Below, in pieces: positions 15,442 through 25,942 of a stretch of DNA of 52,608 nucleotides. The number at the start of each line of letters is the position of its first letter. Positions within the stretch are counted from its first letter, which is position 1. The notes under the pieces were generated by a model. That model ran no database searches. It had not been told where the DNA came from and worked only from the letters and a program-made list of their open reading frames with translations. The stretch spans positions 1-52,608 of the forward strand of contig DAOTZV010000096.1 in assembly GCA_034434235.1 (NCBI GenBank). The letters are read 5' to 3'. This stretch comes from CAKZKT01 sp034434235 (GTDB taxonomy: Bacteria > Chloroflexota > Anaerolineae > CG2-30-64-16). Made by a program: the position numbers and the translations under genes.

Positions 15442-18117
15442 CTACTCTCCCCGCAACGCCTCGGCCGCCAACATCCGCCCCATGCGGAGCGCCGGATAGA
15501 CGCCCGCCAATAGCGCGGCCCCGACCGCCAGGGCCATCGCCTGCAAAAACACCGTTGGCTCCGCGTAGAACTCGAGCGTCCAGCCGAACGAGCGACGGTT
15601 GATGACATAGATCAAGACCAGCGCCAGGGTGACGCCGGTCGGCACGGCGAGCAGCCCCGCCACCAGGCCCATCAACCCCGTCTCCAACAGCACCGCGCCG
15701 CGCAGTTGGGCCACCGTCAGGCCGACGGCGCGCAACACGCCCAGCTCGCGGCCGCGCTCGAGCTGGAGCGAGAGGAGCGCGCTCAGCACGCCGACGAACG
15801 CGACGAGCGCGGCCAACAGTTGCAGCGCGGCGGTGATGGCGAACGCCCGATCGAAGACCGCCAGCGCCTCGTTGCGCAACGCGGCATTGGGCCGCACCAG
15901 CACCGCCGCGCCGGCCGGCAGCCCGGCCAGCCGGGCCCGCAGCGCGGCCACGACGGCATCCACATCGTTGCCCGGTGCCAGCTTGAGCGCCACCGCGGTG
16001 ATCGCCGGATCATCCCAATAACGCCGATAGAGGTCCAGTTGCATCATCACGACCCCCTCGCTGGAGGAGTAATCGCGATAGATGCCCGCCACGGGAAACG
16101 CCTGCGGGCCGCGATCGGTGTAAAGCGTGATCGTTGCGCCGTGGGCCGGCAAGCCGAGCCGATTGGCCAACGGCTCGCTGGCCAACACCGCGCCGCGGCG
16201 GACCGCCTCGGCGGCCGCGGCCCGGCCGCCGTCGGTCGAGACGAAGATGCGCGGCAGGGTGAGATCGCGATCGGAGACGGCCGCGACGGCGATGCGGCCG
16301 GCCGGCGAACCGACATCGGCCGAGCGCAGCACGTCGACGCGCACCACGCCGGGCCACGAGCGCGCGATCTGTTCGACCTGCGGGTCGAGCGGCGCGGCCG
16401 AGCGCGTGGCCGTCGGGCCGGGGGCCGAGATGTAGATGTCGCCCCACAACGTCTGGCCGAGCCAGGCGACGACCGTCGTGCGAAAGCTGGTGATCATCAG
16501 CCCCACCCCGATCGTCACCGACACCGCGACCATCAGCGCGGCCACGGCGACCGCGGTACGGCTCAGCGCGGCCGCGACGTTGCGCGGGGCCAGCCGGCCG
16601 AGCACGCCGAAGAGCCGGCCGGTGATCGGCCGCAAGCCGGCCATCAAGGCGAGGGTGGCGGCCGGCGCCAACAGGGCGAACGCGATGGTCACGAAGAAGA
16701 TCCCCGCGAAGCTGACCGTCAGCGACACGGCCGGCGGCGGGTTGCCGGCCCCTTGCCCCGCGAGGGCAGCGAACGCCCGGGGCGGGATCGCCAGCAGCGC
16801 GGCGCCGAGCACGAAGCCGGCCGCGGCGGCCGCCGCGGTCAACGGGACCGCGCGGCGGGCGCGATCCTCGATGCTCGAGCGGATGAGCGTCTGTCGCGGG
16901 GGCGACGACGCGGCCTCCCACGCCGGCAGCGCGGCCGAGGCTATGGTTGCCGCCACGCCGATCGCCGCGCCCTTGATCAGGCTCTCCGCCGCCACGACCG
17001 CCCCGCGCACCGTCACCACGAAGTAGAGATCGTTGATCGTCTGCGTGACCAGCCGCACCGCGCCCTGGCCCAGGATCAGGCCGAGGCCCAGTCCCAGCGC
17101 CGAGCCGATCAGCCCGACCGCCAACGCTTCCACCAGGACCATGGCCGCGATCTCTGCGCGCGTAACGCCCAGACAGCGCAAGGTGCCGAAAAGGGGCCGG
17201 CGTTGCACCACCGAGAAGGTCATGCTGTTGTAGATCAGAAACATGCCGACGACGAGCGCCAGCAGACTGAGCGCGGTCAGGTTGATGCGGAACGCGGCGG
17301 TCATCTGCTCGACCGCGCCGGCGCGCGCGGCCGCCTGGACGATCTGCGCGTCGGCCGGCAAGAGGGACGCGATGCGCGCCACGGCCGTCGTGTCCCCTTC
17401 GGGCAAGATCAGGTCAATGTGGTCGAGCCGGCCGATCTGGCCGGTCAGCTCCTGGGCGGTCGCGATGTCGGCCAGGATGAGGCCCTCGAGCGCGCGCCGG
17501 CTGAGCGCATCGGCCCCCTGGAGCAGGCCGACGAGCCGACCGGTCGCGAGCCGGCCGTTGACGTTGAGCGTGAGCCGGTCGCCGACCGCCAGGCCGTGGC
17601 CGCGGGCCAGCTCCTCCGAGATCAACAACGCGCCGGGCTCCGTCAGGAACGCGACGAGCCCGGCCGTCGGATCCTCCTGGCCCGGCGCGATCCCGGCCGC
17701 AAGGCCGCCGCGCGGGGCATCGGCTGCGAACAGATAGGAGCGAAACGGCGCTTCGGCAAAGGGGTCTACGCCGAGGAGCTGAATGGGCCGGTTGCCCAGT
17801 TGAGGCGAAGTGACGTAGGCGGCGACGATCGGCGCGGCCGGCCGCACGCCGGCCTCGACGCGCAACCGCACGTAGAGCGCCTCGTCCAGGCCGGCCGGGC
17901 CGCCGATGATCTGGTGCGTGGCGCGGCCGGCAATCGCCTCGGTGCTCAGGTCGAACGCGCGGCCGGCCGCCGCGTTGGCCAGATCAATCGCCACCATCAC
18001 CGCGACGCCGAGCATGATGCCGACGATCATCAGAACGGTTTGCCACGGATGCCGCGCCAGATGGCGCAGGCCGATGTGCGCCAGCGGTCGGCCCGATGCG
18101 GCGATCTCAGCCGTCAC
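15442..18117 (-). CDS. ABC transporter permease, FtsX/MacB-like, double-length
   Basis: An 891-residue membrane protein with duplicated FtsX-type permease modules. It has an N-terminal transmembrane segment (TVLMIVGIMLGVAVMVAIDL), a large extracytoplasmic domain, and a first helix block around AALSLLALVVGMFLIYNSM. A second extracytoplasmic domain and a final helix block around ALQLLAALVAFVGVLSALL follow. This layout is typical of exporters that move lipoproteins, lipids or peptides off the outer face of the membrane. The GTG start at 18117 is chosen because AGGAGG lies six bases upstream and it overlaps the end of the ATPase gene by 11 bp, implying translational coupling. Substrate unknown. 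Confidence 0.9.
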   Translation of the reverse strand: MTAEIAASGRPLAHIGLRHLARHPWQTVLMIVGIMLGVAVMVAIDLANAAAGRAFDLSTEAIAGRATHQIIGGPAGLDEALYVRLRVEAGVRPAAPIVAAYVTSPQLGNRPIQLLGVDPFAEAPFRSYLFAADAPRGGLAAGIAPGQEDPTAGLVAFLTEPGALLISEELARGHGLAVGDRLTLNVNGRLATGRLVGLLQGADALSRRALEGLILADIATAQELTGQIGRLDHIDLILPEGDTTAVARIASLLPADAQIVQAAARAGAVEQMTAAFRINLTALSLLALVVGMFLIYNSMTFSVVQRRPLFGTLRCLGVTRAEIAAMVLVEALAVGLIGSALGLGLGLILGQGAVRLVTQTINDLYFVVTVRGAVVAAESLIKGAAIGVAATIASAALPAWEAASSPPRQTLIRSSIEDRARRAVPLTAAAAAAGFVLGAALLAIPPRAFAALAGQGAGNPPPAVSLTVSFAGIFFVTIAFALLAPAATLALMAGLRPITGRLFGVLGRLAPRNVAAALSRTAVAVAALMVAVSVTIGVGLMITSFRTTVVAWLGQTLWGDIYISAPGPTATRSAAPLDPQVEQIARSWPGVVRVDVLRSADVGSPAGRIAVAAVSDRDLTLPRIFVSTDGGRAAAAEAVRRGAVLASEPLANRLGLPAHGATITLYTDRGPQAFPVAGIYRDYSSSEGVVMMQLDLYRRYWDDPAITAVALKLAPGNDVDAVVAALRARLAGLPAGAAVLVRPNAALRNEALAVFDRAFAITAALQLLAALVAFVGVLSALLSLQLERGRELGVLRAVGLTVAQLRGAVLLETGLMGLVAGLLAVPTGVTLALVLIYVINRRSFGWTLEFYAEPTVFLQAMALAVGAALLAGVYPALRMGRMLAAEALRGE

Positions 18118-18880
18118 GTCGGGCCTCCTGCGGCACCAGGCGCGCCTCGTGCAGGCGAAACACCCGATCGGCATACGCCGCGGCCTCGACGCTGTGGGTC
18201 ACCAGGAGCAGGCTCTTGCCGGCCTGGCGCGTCAGCCGATCCAAAAGCGCCAACACGGCCCGGCCACTCTCCTCGTCCAGGTTGCCGGTCGGCTCATCGG
18301 CCAACACGATCAGCGGATCGTGCGCCAGGGCGCGGGCAATGGCCACGCGCTGCTGCTCGCCGCCGGAGAGCCGGTCGGGATAGGTCCGGGCCCGGTCCAA
18401 CAGGCCGACCGCTTCGAGGAGCGGCTCGGCCGCGGCGCGCGCGGCTTTGGGGGCGGTCCCGCCCAGCTCGAGCGGCAACGTCACGTTCTCCAGCACCGTG
18501 AGGGTGGGGATCAGGTTGAAGAACTGGAAGATGAAGCCGATCTGATGGCGGCGGAAGAGGGTGCGCTCGCGTTCCGACATGGCGGTCAGCTCCTGGTCGC
18601 CGATCCACACCTGGCCGGCGTCGGGCCGGTCAATGCCGCTGACCAGGTTGAGCAGGGTGCTCTTGCCCGAGCCGCTGCGGCCCAGGAACGCGACGAATTC
18701 CCCGCGGCCGAAGCCGGCCGAGACGTTGTCCAGCACCACGCGCCGCCGCTCCCCTTCCTGGTAGGATTTGGAGAGGCCCACCAGACGGATGAAGTCGGGG
18801 TCGGCCAAAGGTTCATGGCCGTCGTTGGCCATGCCGACGGCCGACCACGGTTGACGAACGATCGTATTTTCCATGATCAC
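18107..18880 (-). CDS. ABC transporter ATP-binding protein (LolD/MacB type)
   Basis: A 257-residue ATPase partner of the FtsX-like permease it overlaps. Walker A GRSGSGKST, Q-loop FIFQFFNLIPTLTVLENV, signature LSGGEQQRVAIARAL, Walker B LIVLADEPTGNLD and H-loop VTHS are all present. The NLIPTLTVLENV and DEPTGNLD text is characteristic of the LolD/MacB/SalX exporter family. Start is ambiguous: GTG at 18880 or ATG two codons later at 18874. It lies only 7 bases after the stop of the methyltransferase gene, on the same strand. Confidence 0.94.
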   Translation of the reverse strand: MIMENTIVRQPWSAVGMANDGHEPLADPDFIRLVGLSKSYQEGERRRVVLDNVSAGFGRGEFVAFLGRSGSGKSTLLNLVSGIDRPDAGQVWIGDQELTAMSERERTLFRRHQIGFIFQFFNLIPTLTVLENVTLPLELGGTAPKAARAAAEPLLEAVGLLDRARTYPDRLSGGEQQRVAIARALAHDPLIVLADEPTGNLDEESGRAVLALLDRLTRQAGKSLLLVTHSVEAAAYADRVFRLHEARLVPQEARRDG

Positions 18881-18887
18881 ATGCCAC

Positions 18888-20765
18888 TCATCGTTTCACT
18901 ACGTCCAACACTTCACAGGCCACTTCATAGCGGCCAAAGCTCGGCATCAGATACACCCCCTGGACTTTGGGCATCTCCATCAACTCCAACAGAAGCTCCT
19001 GGGCCATCTTCACACCCTCCTTACGGCCCTCGGCGCCGGCGCGCGCCATGCGCTCGAGCGCGGCTTCGCTCAAGGTGATGCCCGGCACTTCGTTGTGCAG
19101 GAAGGTGGCATGCCGATGGCTTTGCAGCGGCAAGATGCCGATCAGCACCGGCACCGGGAAGGGGCCGTGTCGTTCCTCGTACAGCTCGTAGAAGCGCCGC
19201 CACAAGGCCGGATCGAAGATCGGCTGCGTCATGGCCAGGTGCGCGCCGGCTTCCACCTTGCGCTGAAATCGGTCCACCTCGCGCACCAGGTCGGGGCGGG
19301 TCGGGTCGCACGCCACCGCGATGGTGAACGCGGCCCGGCTGCCGAACGGCTTGCCGGAGCGGTCCAGGCCCTGGTTGAACTGGCTGATGATCTTCACCAG
19401 GCCGATGGAATCCACATCGTAAACGGCCGTGCTCTCCGGCTGATCGCCCAGGCTGGGCGGATCACCGGTCAGGGCGATGATGTTGCGCACGCCCAGCGCG
19501 TGCGCGCCGATCAGATCCGCTTGCAGGCCCATCAGCGAGCGATCGCGCGTGGTGAAGTGCAGGATCGTCTCGATGCCCACCTGCTGCTGGATCAAGACGC
19601 ACAGGGCCAGGGCGCCCATGCGCACGCGCGCCATGGGGCTATCGGCCACGTTGACGGCATCCGCGCCGTGCTCTTTGGCGATGCGGGCGCCTTCCAGCAT
19701 CTTGGTCGCGTTGAAGCCGCGCGGGGGGTCCACCTCCACGCTGATCACGAACTTGCCGGCGCGTATTTTCTGGAGCAGGCCGGTGGGCTCCGGCGCCTCT
19801 TCCTGCTCCGCCTCGACCGCCGACGGCGCGCTGACGCGCACCATCGGCACGGCGGCCAATGGCCTGCTGCCCTGGGCAGGAGCTTTGCGGTCCAGCGCGG
19901 CCCGCATCGCCTGGATGTGCGCCGGGGTCGTTCCGCAACACCCGCCGATCAGCGCCACGCCGGCCCCCAGGAACAACGGCACGTGTTCCGCGAAGTAAGC
20001 CGGCGTCGAGGGATAGATCATCCGCTCGCCGGCGCGGAAGGGGAAGCCGGCGTTGGGCATGGCCGAGAGGCGCAGGGCCGGCTCGGCCCGGTGCATTTCG
20101 CCGACGAACTCGATCACGCGCGCCGGGCCCACCGAGCAGTTGACCCCGGCCACGTCGGCCCCCAGCGCGGCCAAGGCGTGGGCCACGTCGGCCGGCGATG
20201 CACCCGAAGCGGTGATCCCGTCGTTGCCGAACGTCACCTCGGCCACGATGGGCAGGTCGGTCGTGGCGCGCACGGCGCGCACCGCCGCGGCCAGTTCCTC
20301 CAGGTCCGAGAAGGTCTCCAGGATGATCAGGTCGGCGCCGGCCTCCCACAGGATGCCGGCCTGTTCGCGAAACGCTTCGTCGGCCAGCGCGACCTCCAGC
20401 CCGGCCCCGCGACGCGCGCGGCGGCCCAGCGGGCCGATCGAGCCCGCGATCCACACCGGCTGTCCGCTGATCTCCCGCGCCTCGCGCGCCAGCTTCACCC
20501 CGCGGAAGTTGATCTCCCGCACCTTGTCTTCGAGCCGGTCGTCCATCAGCCGCAGGCGATTGGCAGCAAAGGTGTTGGTCTGGATGATCTCCGCGCCGGC
20601 CCGGATGTAGCTCAAGTGGATCTCGCGCACCCAATCGGGCCGGGAGAGGTTGAGCTCTTCCAGGCATTGTCCCAGCGCGGCCCCGCGGCTGTGGAGCATG
20701 GTGCCCATTGCGCCGTCGCCCAGGATCGGCCCGGCCGCCAGTCGAACGAGAAACGGATGCGTCAT
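18888..20765 (-). CDS. Bifunctional homocysteine S-methyltransferase / methylenetetrahydrofolate reductase
   Basis: A 625-residue fusion of the YitJ type. Residues 1 to about 290 form a zinc homocysteine S-methyltransferase domain (GDGAMGTMLHSRG, VNCSVGP and GGCCGTTPAHI supplying the Zn cysteines). Residues about 330-625 form a MetF-like FAD-dependent 5,10-methylenetetrahydrofolate reductase domain (SVEVDPPRGFN, ALTGDPPSLGDQPES). Together they would link the folate one-carbon pool to methionine synthesis. The start at 20765 has a strong AGGAGG five bases upstream. An upstream in-frame extension runs through the promoter and repeat DNA and is rejected. It is expressed from the minus-strand half of the symmetric promoter at 20797-20825. 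Confidence 0.93.
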   Translation of the reverse strand: MTHPFLVRLAAGPILGDGAMGTMLHSRGAALGQCLEELNLSRPDWVREIHLSYIRAGAEIIQTNTFAANRLRLMDDRLEDKVREINFRGVKLAREAREISGQPVWIAGSIGPLGRRARRGAGLEVALADEAFREQAGILWEAGADLIILETFSDLEELAAAVRAVRATTDLPIVAEVTFGNDGITASGASPADVAHALAALGADVAGVNCSVGPARVIEFVGEMHRAEPALRLSAMPNAGFPFRAGERMIYPSTPAYFAEHVPLFLGAGVALIGGCCGTTPAHIQAMRAALDRKAPAQGSRPLAAVPMVRVSAPSAVEAEQEEAPEPTGLLQKIRAGKFVISVEVDPPRGFNATKMLEGARIAKEHGADAVNVADSPMARVRMGALALCVLIQQQVGIETILHFTTRDRSLMGLQADLIGAHALGVRNIIALTGDPPSLGDQPESTAVYDVDSIGLVKIISQFNQGLDRSGKPFGSRAAFTIAVACDPTRPDLVREVDRFQRKVEAGAHLAMTQPIFDPALWRRFYELYEERHGPFPVPVLIGILPLQSHRHATFLHNEVPGITLSEAALERMARAGAEGRKEGVKMAQELLLELMEMPKVQGVYLMPSFGRYEVACEVLDVVKR

Positions 20766-20796
20766 ATGCCCTCCTGCAAACCACAAACAGGGCACA

Positions 20797-20825
20797 ATTA
20801 TAGCATCGCCGGTCACGCGCGCCAA
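20797..20825 (-). promoter_or_regulatory. Promoter of the metH/metF fusion gene (half of a symmetric divergent promoter)
   Basis: On the minus strand, -35 TTGGCG (20825-20820), 17-bp spacer, -10 TATAAT (20802-20797). The -35 box is one half of the palindrome CGCCAATTGGCG (20820-20831). Confidence 0.8.
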
Positions 20826-20854
20826 TTGGCGGCCGCGGCCGAAAGTGCTATAAT
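20826..20854 (+). promoter_or_regulatory. Promoter of the TPR membrane protein gene (other half)
   Basis: On the plus strand, -35 TTGGCG (20826-20831), 17-bp spacer, -10 TATAAT (20849-20854). It abuts and mirrors the divergent promoter, with the same boxes and the same spacing. Confidence 0.8.
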
Positions 20855-20871
20855 GGAGCCAACGTGTCCTT

Positions 20872-20912
20872 TCAAACCCGGGGACGCCGGTCGCAGACCG
20901 GCTGCAAGCTTG
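20872..20912. repeat. Two-hairpin dispersed element, copy 2 (half element)
   Basis: Only one hairpin is present: GCCGGTC (20886-20892), loop GCA, GACCGGC (20896-20902). The flanks CTTTCAAACC and GGCTGCAAGC match the corresponding flanks in the copy at 38381-38512. It lies in the 5' leader of the TPR membrane-protein gene. Confidence 0.75.
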
Positions 20913-20991
20913 CTCAAAGATGGAGCCAACGGCCAAAGCACCCTGTGGCTCATGAAACCCGGACTCACGCGGCACCACGGAGGATCCTGCG

Positions 20992-22266
20992 ATGACATTC
21001 CATCAGATGGCCCGCATCTCCCGCTCGTTCTTCCTCCTGAGTCTCTGCTTCGCCCTGTTCATGGCCGCGCCGGCGGCCGAAGCGATCCAGGGGACCCCGC
21101 CCCCGACGGCCACGGCCGCCGCGCCGGCCGCGACCGCCACGCCGGCGCCGACGCGCACCCCGGCCCCCACGCCGACGCCCACCGCCACCCTCACCGGGCT
21201 CCAGAATCGCCTGCTCCTGGCGGACGTGTACCTGAAGGGGGGCGAATTCGCCAAAGCCGAAGAGATCTACGCCGCGATCCTGGCCGAAGAACGCGGCCAT
21301 CCCGAGGCGTTGGCCGGCCTAAAGAAGGCGGTAGAAGGCAAGGTAAGCGCAACAGCCACCGCGGCCGCGCCGCGGCCGACGCCCGTTCCGGCGGCCACTG
21401 CGGCCGCGCCGACCTTCGGCGGCACCCTGGCCGGCAAGGCCGGCGAGATCATCGGGACGGCGGCGCCGATCCTGTTGCTCCTGTTGGTGCTCTATCTGGT
21501 CGGCCTGGTTGTACGCTGGCTGCTGTTCGCGCTGCGCGAGTTTTTCTACCTGCAGGTCCGGCCGTTCTTCGGCCGGCCGGCGCTCGGCCGGCCGTTCCTG
21601 ATCGGCGAGTTTGCCGATGCCACCGGCCTGTCGAACTTCTCCGGCAGCCGGCTCGTCGCCCAGACGCTCGCCGACCGGCTTCTGGAGTGGAACCAATTGT
21701 TGCAGGCCCGGGAGAATCCGGTCGAACCGGCGCCCGCCCTGGAACTGGGCGGCATGGCGTGGATCAAGGTGCTCTGGACCTGGATCGTGCCGCCTCCGCG
21801 GGCCTTCAGGATCGAGGGGGCCTTGTGGGGCGATCCGCTGGTCGGATATCGGCTGGCCGTTCGCCGCGTAGACCTGAGCACGAACAGCGTGGACGCCAGC
21901 CATACCTTCACCAGCGCCCAGACCGATCCCGAAGCCGCATTCCAGGAGATGGCGGCGGAGGCCGCCAAATGGATTGCCCACCCGGCCGACATGGAGGCCG
22001 ATGCAGCCGTCATGGCCGGCATGCGGGCGGCGCGCGGAGCCAAGGCCGCGGCGCCGTTGTCTGCGAGCGAGATCTACGACGAGGCGCTGCGCCTGCTGTT
22101 GCCCGTTCGCCAGCAGGTCAATCAGGCCGCGATAGATTATGCGGATGCGCGCGACCGCCTGAGCCGGGCCGCGAGCCTGGTCCAGGACCTGCCGCCGGGC
22201 AGCGCACTGCGGGCAGACCTGCAGACCATCATCGCCGACCTGCAACGGCACGTACCGGGCGCGTGA
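20992..22266 (+). CDS. Membrane-anchored protein with TPR-like motif and Thr-Pro linkers
   Basis: A 424-residue protein of no named family that I recognise. It has an N-terminal signal or anchor (FFLLSLCFALFMAAPAAEA), then a Pro/Thr/Ala linker. A single TPR-like pair of helices follows (NRLLLADVYLKGGEFAKAEEIYAAIL, given here only as the segment at about residues 70-95). Next come a second linker, one strong transmembrane helix (PILLLLLVLYLVGLVVRW) and a roughly 250-residue cytoplasmic-side or extracytoplasmic domain. A GGAGG ribosome-binding site precedes the ATG. It has its own promoter in the symmetric divergent pair and a strong terminator downstream. Function unknown. Confidence 0.8.
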   Translation: MTFHQMARISRSFFLLSLCFALFMAAPAAEAIQGTPPPTATAAAPAATATPAPTRTPAPTPTPTATLTGLQNRLLLADVYLKGGEFAKAEEIYAAILAEERGHPEALAGLKKAVEGKVSATATAAAPRPTPVPAATAAAPTFGGTLAGKAGEIIGTAAPILLLLLVLYLVGLVVRWLLFALREFFYLQVRPFFGRPALGRPFLIGEFADATGLSNFSGSRLVAQTLADRLLEWNQLLQARENPVEPAPALELGGMAWIKVLWTWIVPPPRAFRIEGALWGDPLVGYRLAVRRVDLSTNSVDASHTFTSAQTDPEAAFQEMAAEAAKWIAHPADMEADAAVMAGMRAARGAKAAAPLSASEIYDEALRLLLPVRQQVNQAAIDYADARDRLSRAASLVQDLPPGSALRADLQTIIADLQRHVPGA

Positions 22267-22283
22267 TCGCCGGGCCATGGCAA

Positions 22284-22322
22284 CGACAAAGCCCGGCCTC
22301 GCCGTGAGGCCGGGCTTTGTCG
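22284..22322 (+). terminator. Strong hairpin terminator
   Basis: CGACAAAGCCCGGCCTC (22284-22300), loop GCCGT, then the exact complement at 22306-22322. This 17-bp perfect stem begins 18 bases after the TPR membrane-protein stop. Because A-rich and T-rich ends flank the stem it could act on both strands. Confidence 0.8.
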
Positions 22323-22348
22323 CGGTGAAGAGCGCAACCGCCGGACAC

Positions 22349-22373
22349 GCCGGGCGCTTCAAAAGCGCCCGGC
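22349..22373. terminator. Second hairpin between convergent genes
   Basis: GCCGGGCGCTT (22349-22359), 3-nt loop, AAGCGCCCGGC (22363-22373). It lies between the first terminator and the dispersed element, in the gap between the TPR-protein gene and the minus-strand DUF4332 gene. Confidence 0.55.
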
Positions 22374-22393
22374 GCGTCAAGATCTTTCAATAC

Positions 22394-22516
22394 CAGGAGT
22401 TACGCAACAGAGGCTCCCAGCCGGTCTATGACCGGCGTCGTCGGCATGCAAGCGCTGTCTTGGGCAGCCATACGGGGGTCACAGACCCCCTGCGAGCAAG
22501 AAGCGCGTAACTTCCG
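22394..22516. repeat. Two-hairpin dispersed element, copy 3 (full length, subtype I)
   Basis: Terminal inverted repeats are CAGGAGTTACGC (22394-22405) and GCGTAACTTCCG (22505-22516). Inside are hairpin A (GCCGGTC around a TAT loop, near 22420-22436) and hairpin B (GGGGGTC, ACA, GACCCCC, near 22474-22490). Its reverse complement aligns along its whole length with the copy at 38381-38512. It ends exactly at the stop codon of the DUF4332 gene. Confidence 0.85.
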
Positions 22517-22915
22517 TCAATACTCGATGCCGCGGCCCAGTTCCTTGGCCTGCTTCACCCAGTCCTGGACCTGCTTCAGCGTGGGGGCCCGGCGGGCATC
22601 CCCTTTCTGCGCCTGCTCGACCAGTTTGGCGTGCAGGTTTTCCGGCACGCGACGGGCCAGCTCGGCCACCGTGTCCACCCCCGCGTTTTCCAGCAGGTTG
22701 CTGTAGACTTCGCCGATCCCCTTGACGCGGGCCAGGTCGGCCCGATTCAGCAGCTCGAGCAGAGCCTTTTCGTCCACGCCTAGCTGGGCCGACAGCTCTC
22801 GCCGCGCGGCCGACGTCTTGCCGGCCTTCAACAGGTCATCCGCAGTCTTGATGCCCCTGGCGACCAGCTTCTCTGCCAGCGTTGCTTCCATTCCCCGCAC
22901 CTCTTGTACGCGCAT
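22517..22915 (-). CDS. DUF4332-like helix-hairpin-helix protein
   Basis: A 132-residue protein made of repeated short helical units resembling helix-hairpin-helix DNA-binding motifs (VRGMEATLAEKLVARGIKT and ARVKGIGEVYSNLLENAG). It matches the style of DUF4332 proteins, whose function is not established. The start at 22915 is set by AGGAGG five bases upstream. A -10-like TATAAT lies further upstream at 22989-22984 on the minus strand. It is divergent from dnaK. DNA or protein-scaffold binding is inference from the HhH-like pattern. Confidence 0.8.
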   Translation of the reverse strand: MRVQEVRGMEATLAEKLVARGIKTADDLLKAGKTSAARRELSAQLGVDEKALLELLNRADLARVKGIGEVYSNLLENAGVDTVAELARRVPENLHAKLVEQAQKGDARRAPTLKQVQDWVKQAKELGRGIEY

Positions 22916-23188
22916 ATGATCCTCCTTGATAGGGTTGAACTGGAATTGCCGCATGTGGCCGGAAATCGCGGTCACATGGGCATATTATACATCAATTTGG
23001 CAAAGACAGGTCTAATGAATCGTTAACGCAAACCTTACAAGATTCTAATGGAAATATGTTACAAATCGCATTACAAGATAGTTGCTCATCTCGTGGCCGA
23101 GTTATAGACCCGTAATGTTATGGCCGCAAGCCAGGGCCGCACGCCGGAGGCTTGCGTTACAGATATGTGTTGAAATGAGGAGGGTATT
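22916..23188. promoter_or_regulatory. AT-rich divergent regulatory region upstream of dnaK
   Basis: This 270-bp gap is clearly richer in A+T than its surroundings. It holds a minus-strand -10 TATAAT (22989-22984) for the DUF4332 gene. Three phased direct repeats of TTACAA(G/A)AT or its close variant start at 23035, 23059 and 23071. A leader hairpin has CGCAAGCC (23125-23132) pairing with GGCTTGCG (23149-23156), just before the dnaK ribosome-binding site. I see no CIRCE inverted repeat and cannot assign a confident -35/-10 for dnaK. Confidence 0.5.
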
Positions 23189-25102
<1,914 letters not shown>

Positions 25103-25120
25103 AATTGTCGGCTGCAGAAC

Positions 25121-25183
25121 ACATCGGCCGGGATAAGTCGTGGTATAATATAACTATTGGCAACCTGACTGACCGGCCGATGT
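25121..25183 (+). promoter_or_regulatory. -10 box flanked by a long inverted repeat, upstream of the peptidase gene
   Basis: A perfect TATAAT (25144-25149) is enclosed by ACATCGGCCGG (25121-25131) and its exact complement CCGGCCGATGT (25173-25183). No good -35 is visible at 17 bp, so the left arm occupies the -35 region. A further hairpin, GCCCGCG (25191-25197) with CGCGGGC (25204-25210), lies in the leader. Confidence 0.5.
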
Positions 25184-25225
25184 GAAAGGCGCCCGCGTTC
25201 TACCGCGGGCATTGGAGAGGATGCG

Positions 25226-25915
25226 ATGTATTACGGATTTGACCCGCTCTATTTTCTGCTGGTCATCCCGCCGCTGCTCCTGGGATTCTGGGCGCAGATG
25301 AAGGTGCGCAGCGCGTACGCGCGCTATACGCGCGTCGCCAACATGCGCGGATTGACCGGCCTGGACGCCGCGCGCATCATCCTGGGCCCCGAAGGGCTCT
25401 ATGATGTGACCATCGAGGGGATCCCCGGCGAGCTGACCGATCACTACGATCCGCGCACCAAGAAACTGGGGCTTTCGGCCGGGGTGGCGCGGCAGCCGAG
25501 CGTGGCCGCGCTGGCGATCGTGGCGCATGAAATCGGCCACGCGCTGCAGGATCACGAGAACTACGGGCCGCTCAAGCTGCGCAGCGCGCTCGTGCCGGCG
25601 GTGCAGCTCAGCGCGTGGGTGGGGCCGATCCTGTTCCTGGCCGGCCTCTTCTTCCGCATCGCGGGCCTGGCGTGGCTGGGCGTGTTGGCCTTCGGCATGA
25701 CGGCCGTCTTCGCGCTGATGACCCTGCCGGTGGAGTTCGACGCGAGCAAGCGCGGCCTGCGCCTGCTCCAAACCTACCGGCTGACGGACGGCCGCGAGCT
25801 GCAGGGCGCCAAGGCCGTGCTCGATGCCGCCGCGTTGACCTATGTGGCCGCCGCGGTGCAGGCCGTGGCCACCATGCTCTACTACGTATCGTTGCTTTCG
25901 GATCGCCGCCGGTGA
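25226..25915 (+). CDS. Membrane zinc metallopeptidase, YugP-like
   Basis: A 229-residue integral membrane peptidase of the neutral zinc metallopeptidase type. An N-terminal helix (YFLLVIPPLLLGFWAQ) precedes a soluble segment with the zinc motif HEIGH in IVAHEIGHALQDHENYG (about residues 94-110). Two strong transmembrane segments follow (WVGPILFLAGLFFRIAG and VLAFGMTAVFALMTLPVEFD), and there is a hydrophobic C-terminal helix. The conserved VEFDAS supplies the likely third zinc ligand. The ribosome-binding site GGAGAGGA precedes the ATG. Substrates of this family are not well established; membrane protein quality control is a reasonable inference from the dnaK and htrA neighbours. Confidence 0.9.
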   Translation: MYYGFDPLYFLLVIPPLLLGFWAQMKVRSAYARYTRVANMRGLTGLDAARIILGPEGLYDVTIEGIPGELTDHYDPRTKKLGLSAGVARQPSVAALAIVAHEIGHALQDHENYGPLKLRSALVPAVQLSAWVGPILFLAGLFFRIAGLAWLGVLAFGMTAVFALMTLPVEFDASKRGLRLLQTYRLTDGRELQGAKAVLDAAALTYVAAAVQAVATMLYYVSLLSDRRR

Positions 25916-25942
25916 TGCCGGGACGAACCTGAACACAAGAGC

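Noticed and set aside
22394..22516. CRISPR repeat
   Set aside because: The repeats are dispersed, inverted and tens of kilobases apart, without a regular spacer array or cas genes.
22916..23188. CIRCE/HrcA operator at dnaK
   Set aside because: No TTAGCACTC-N9-GAGTGCTAA-like inverted repeat is present.
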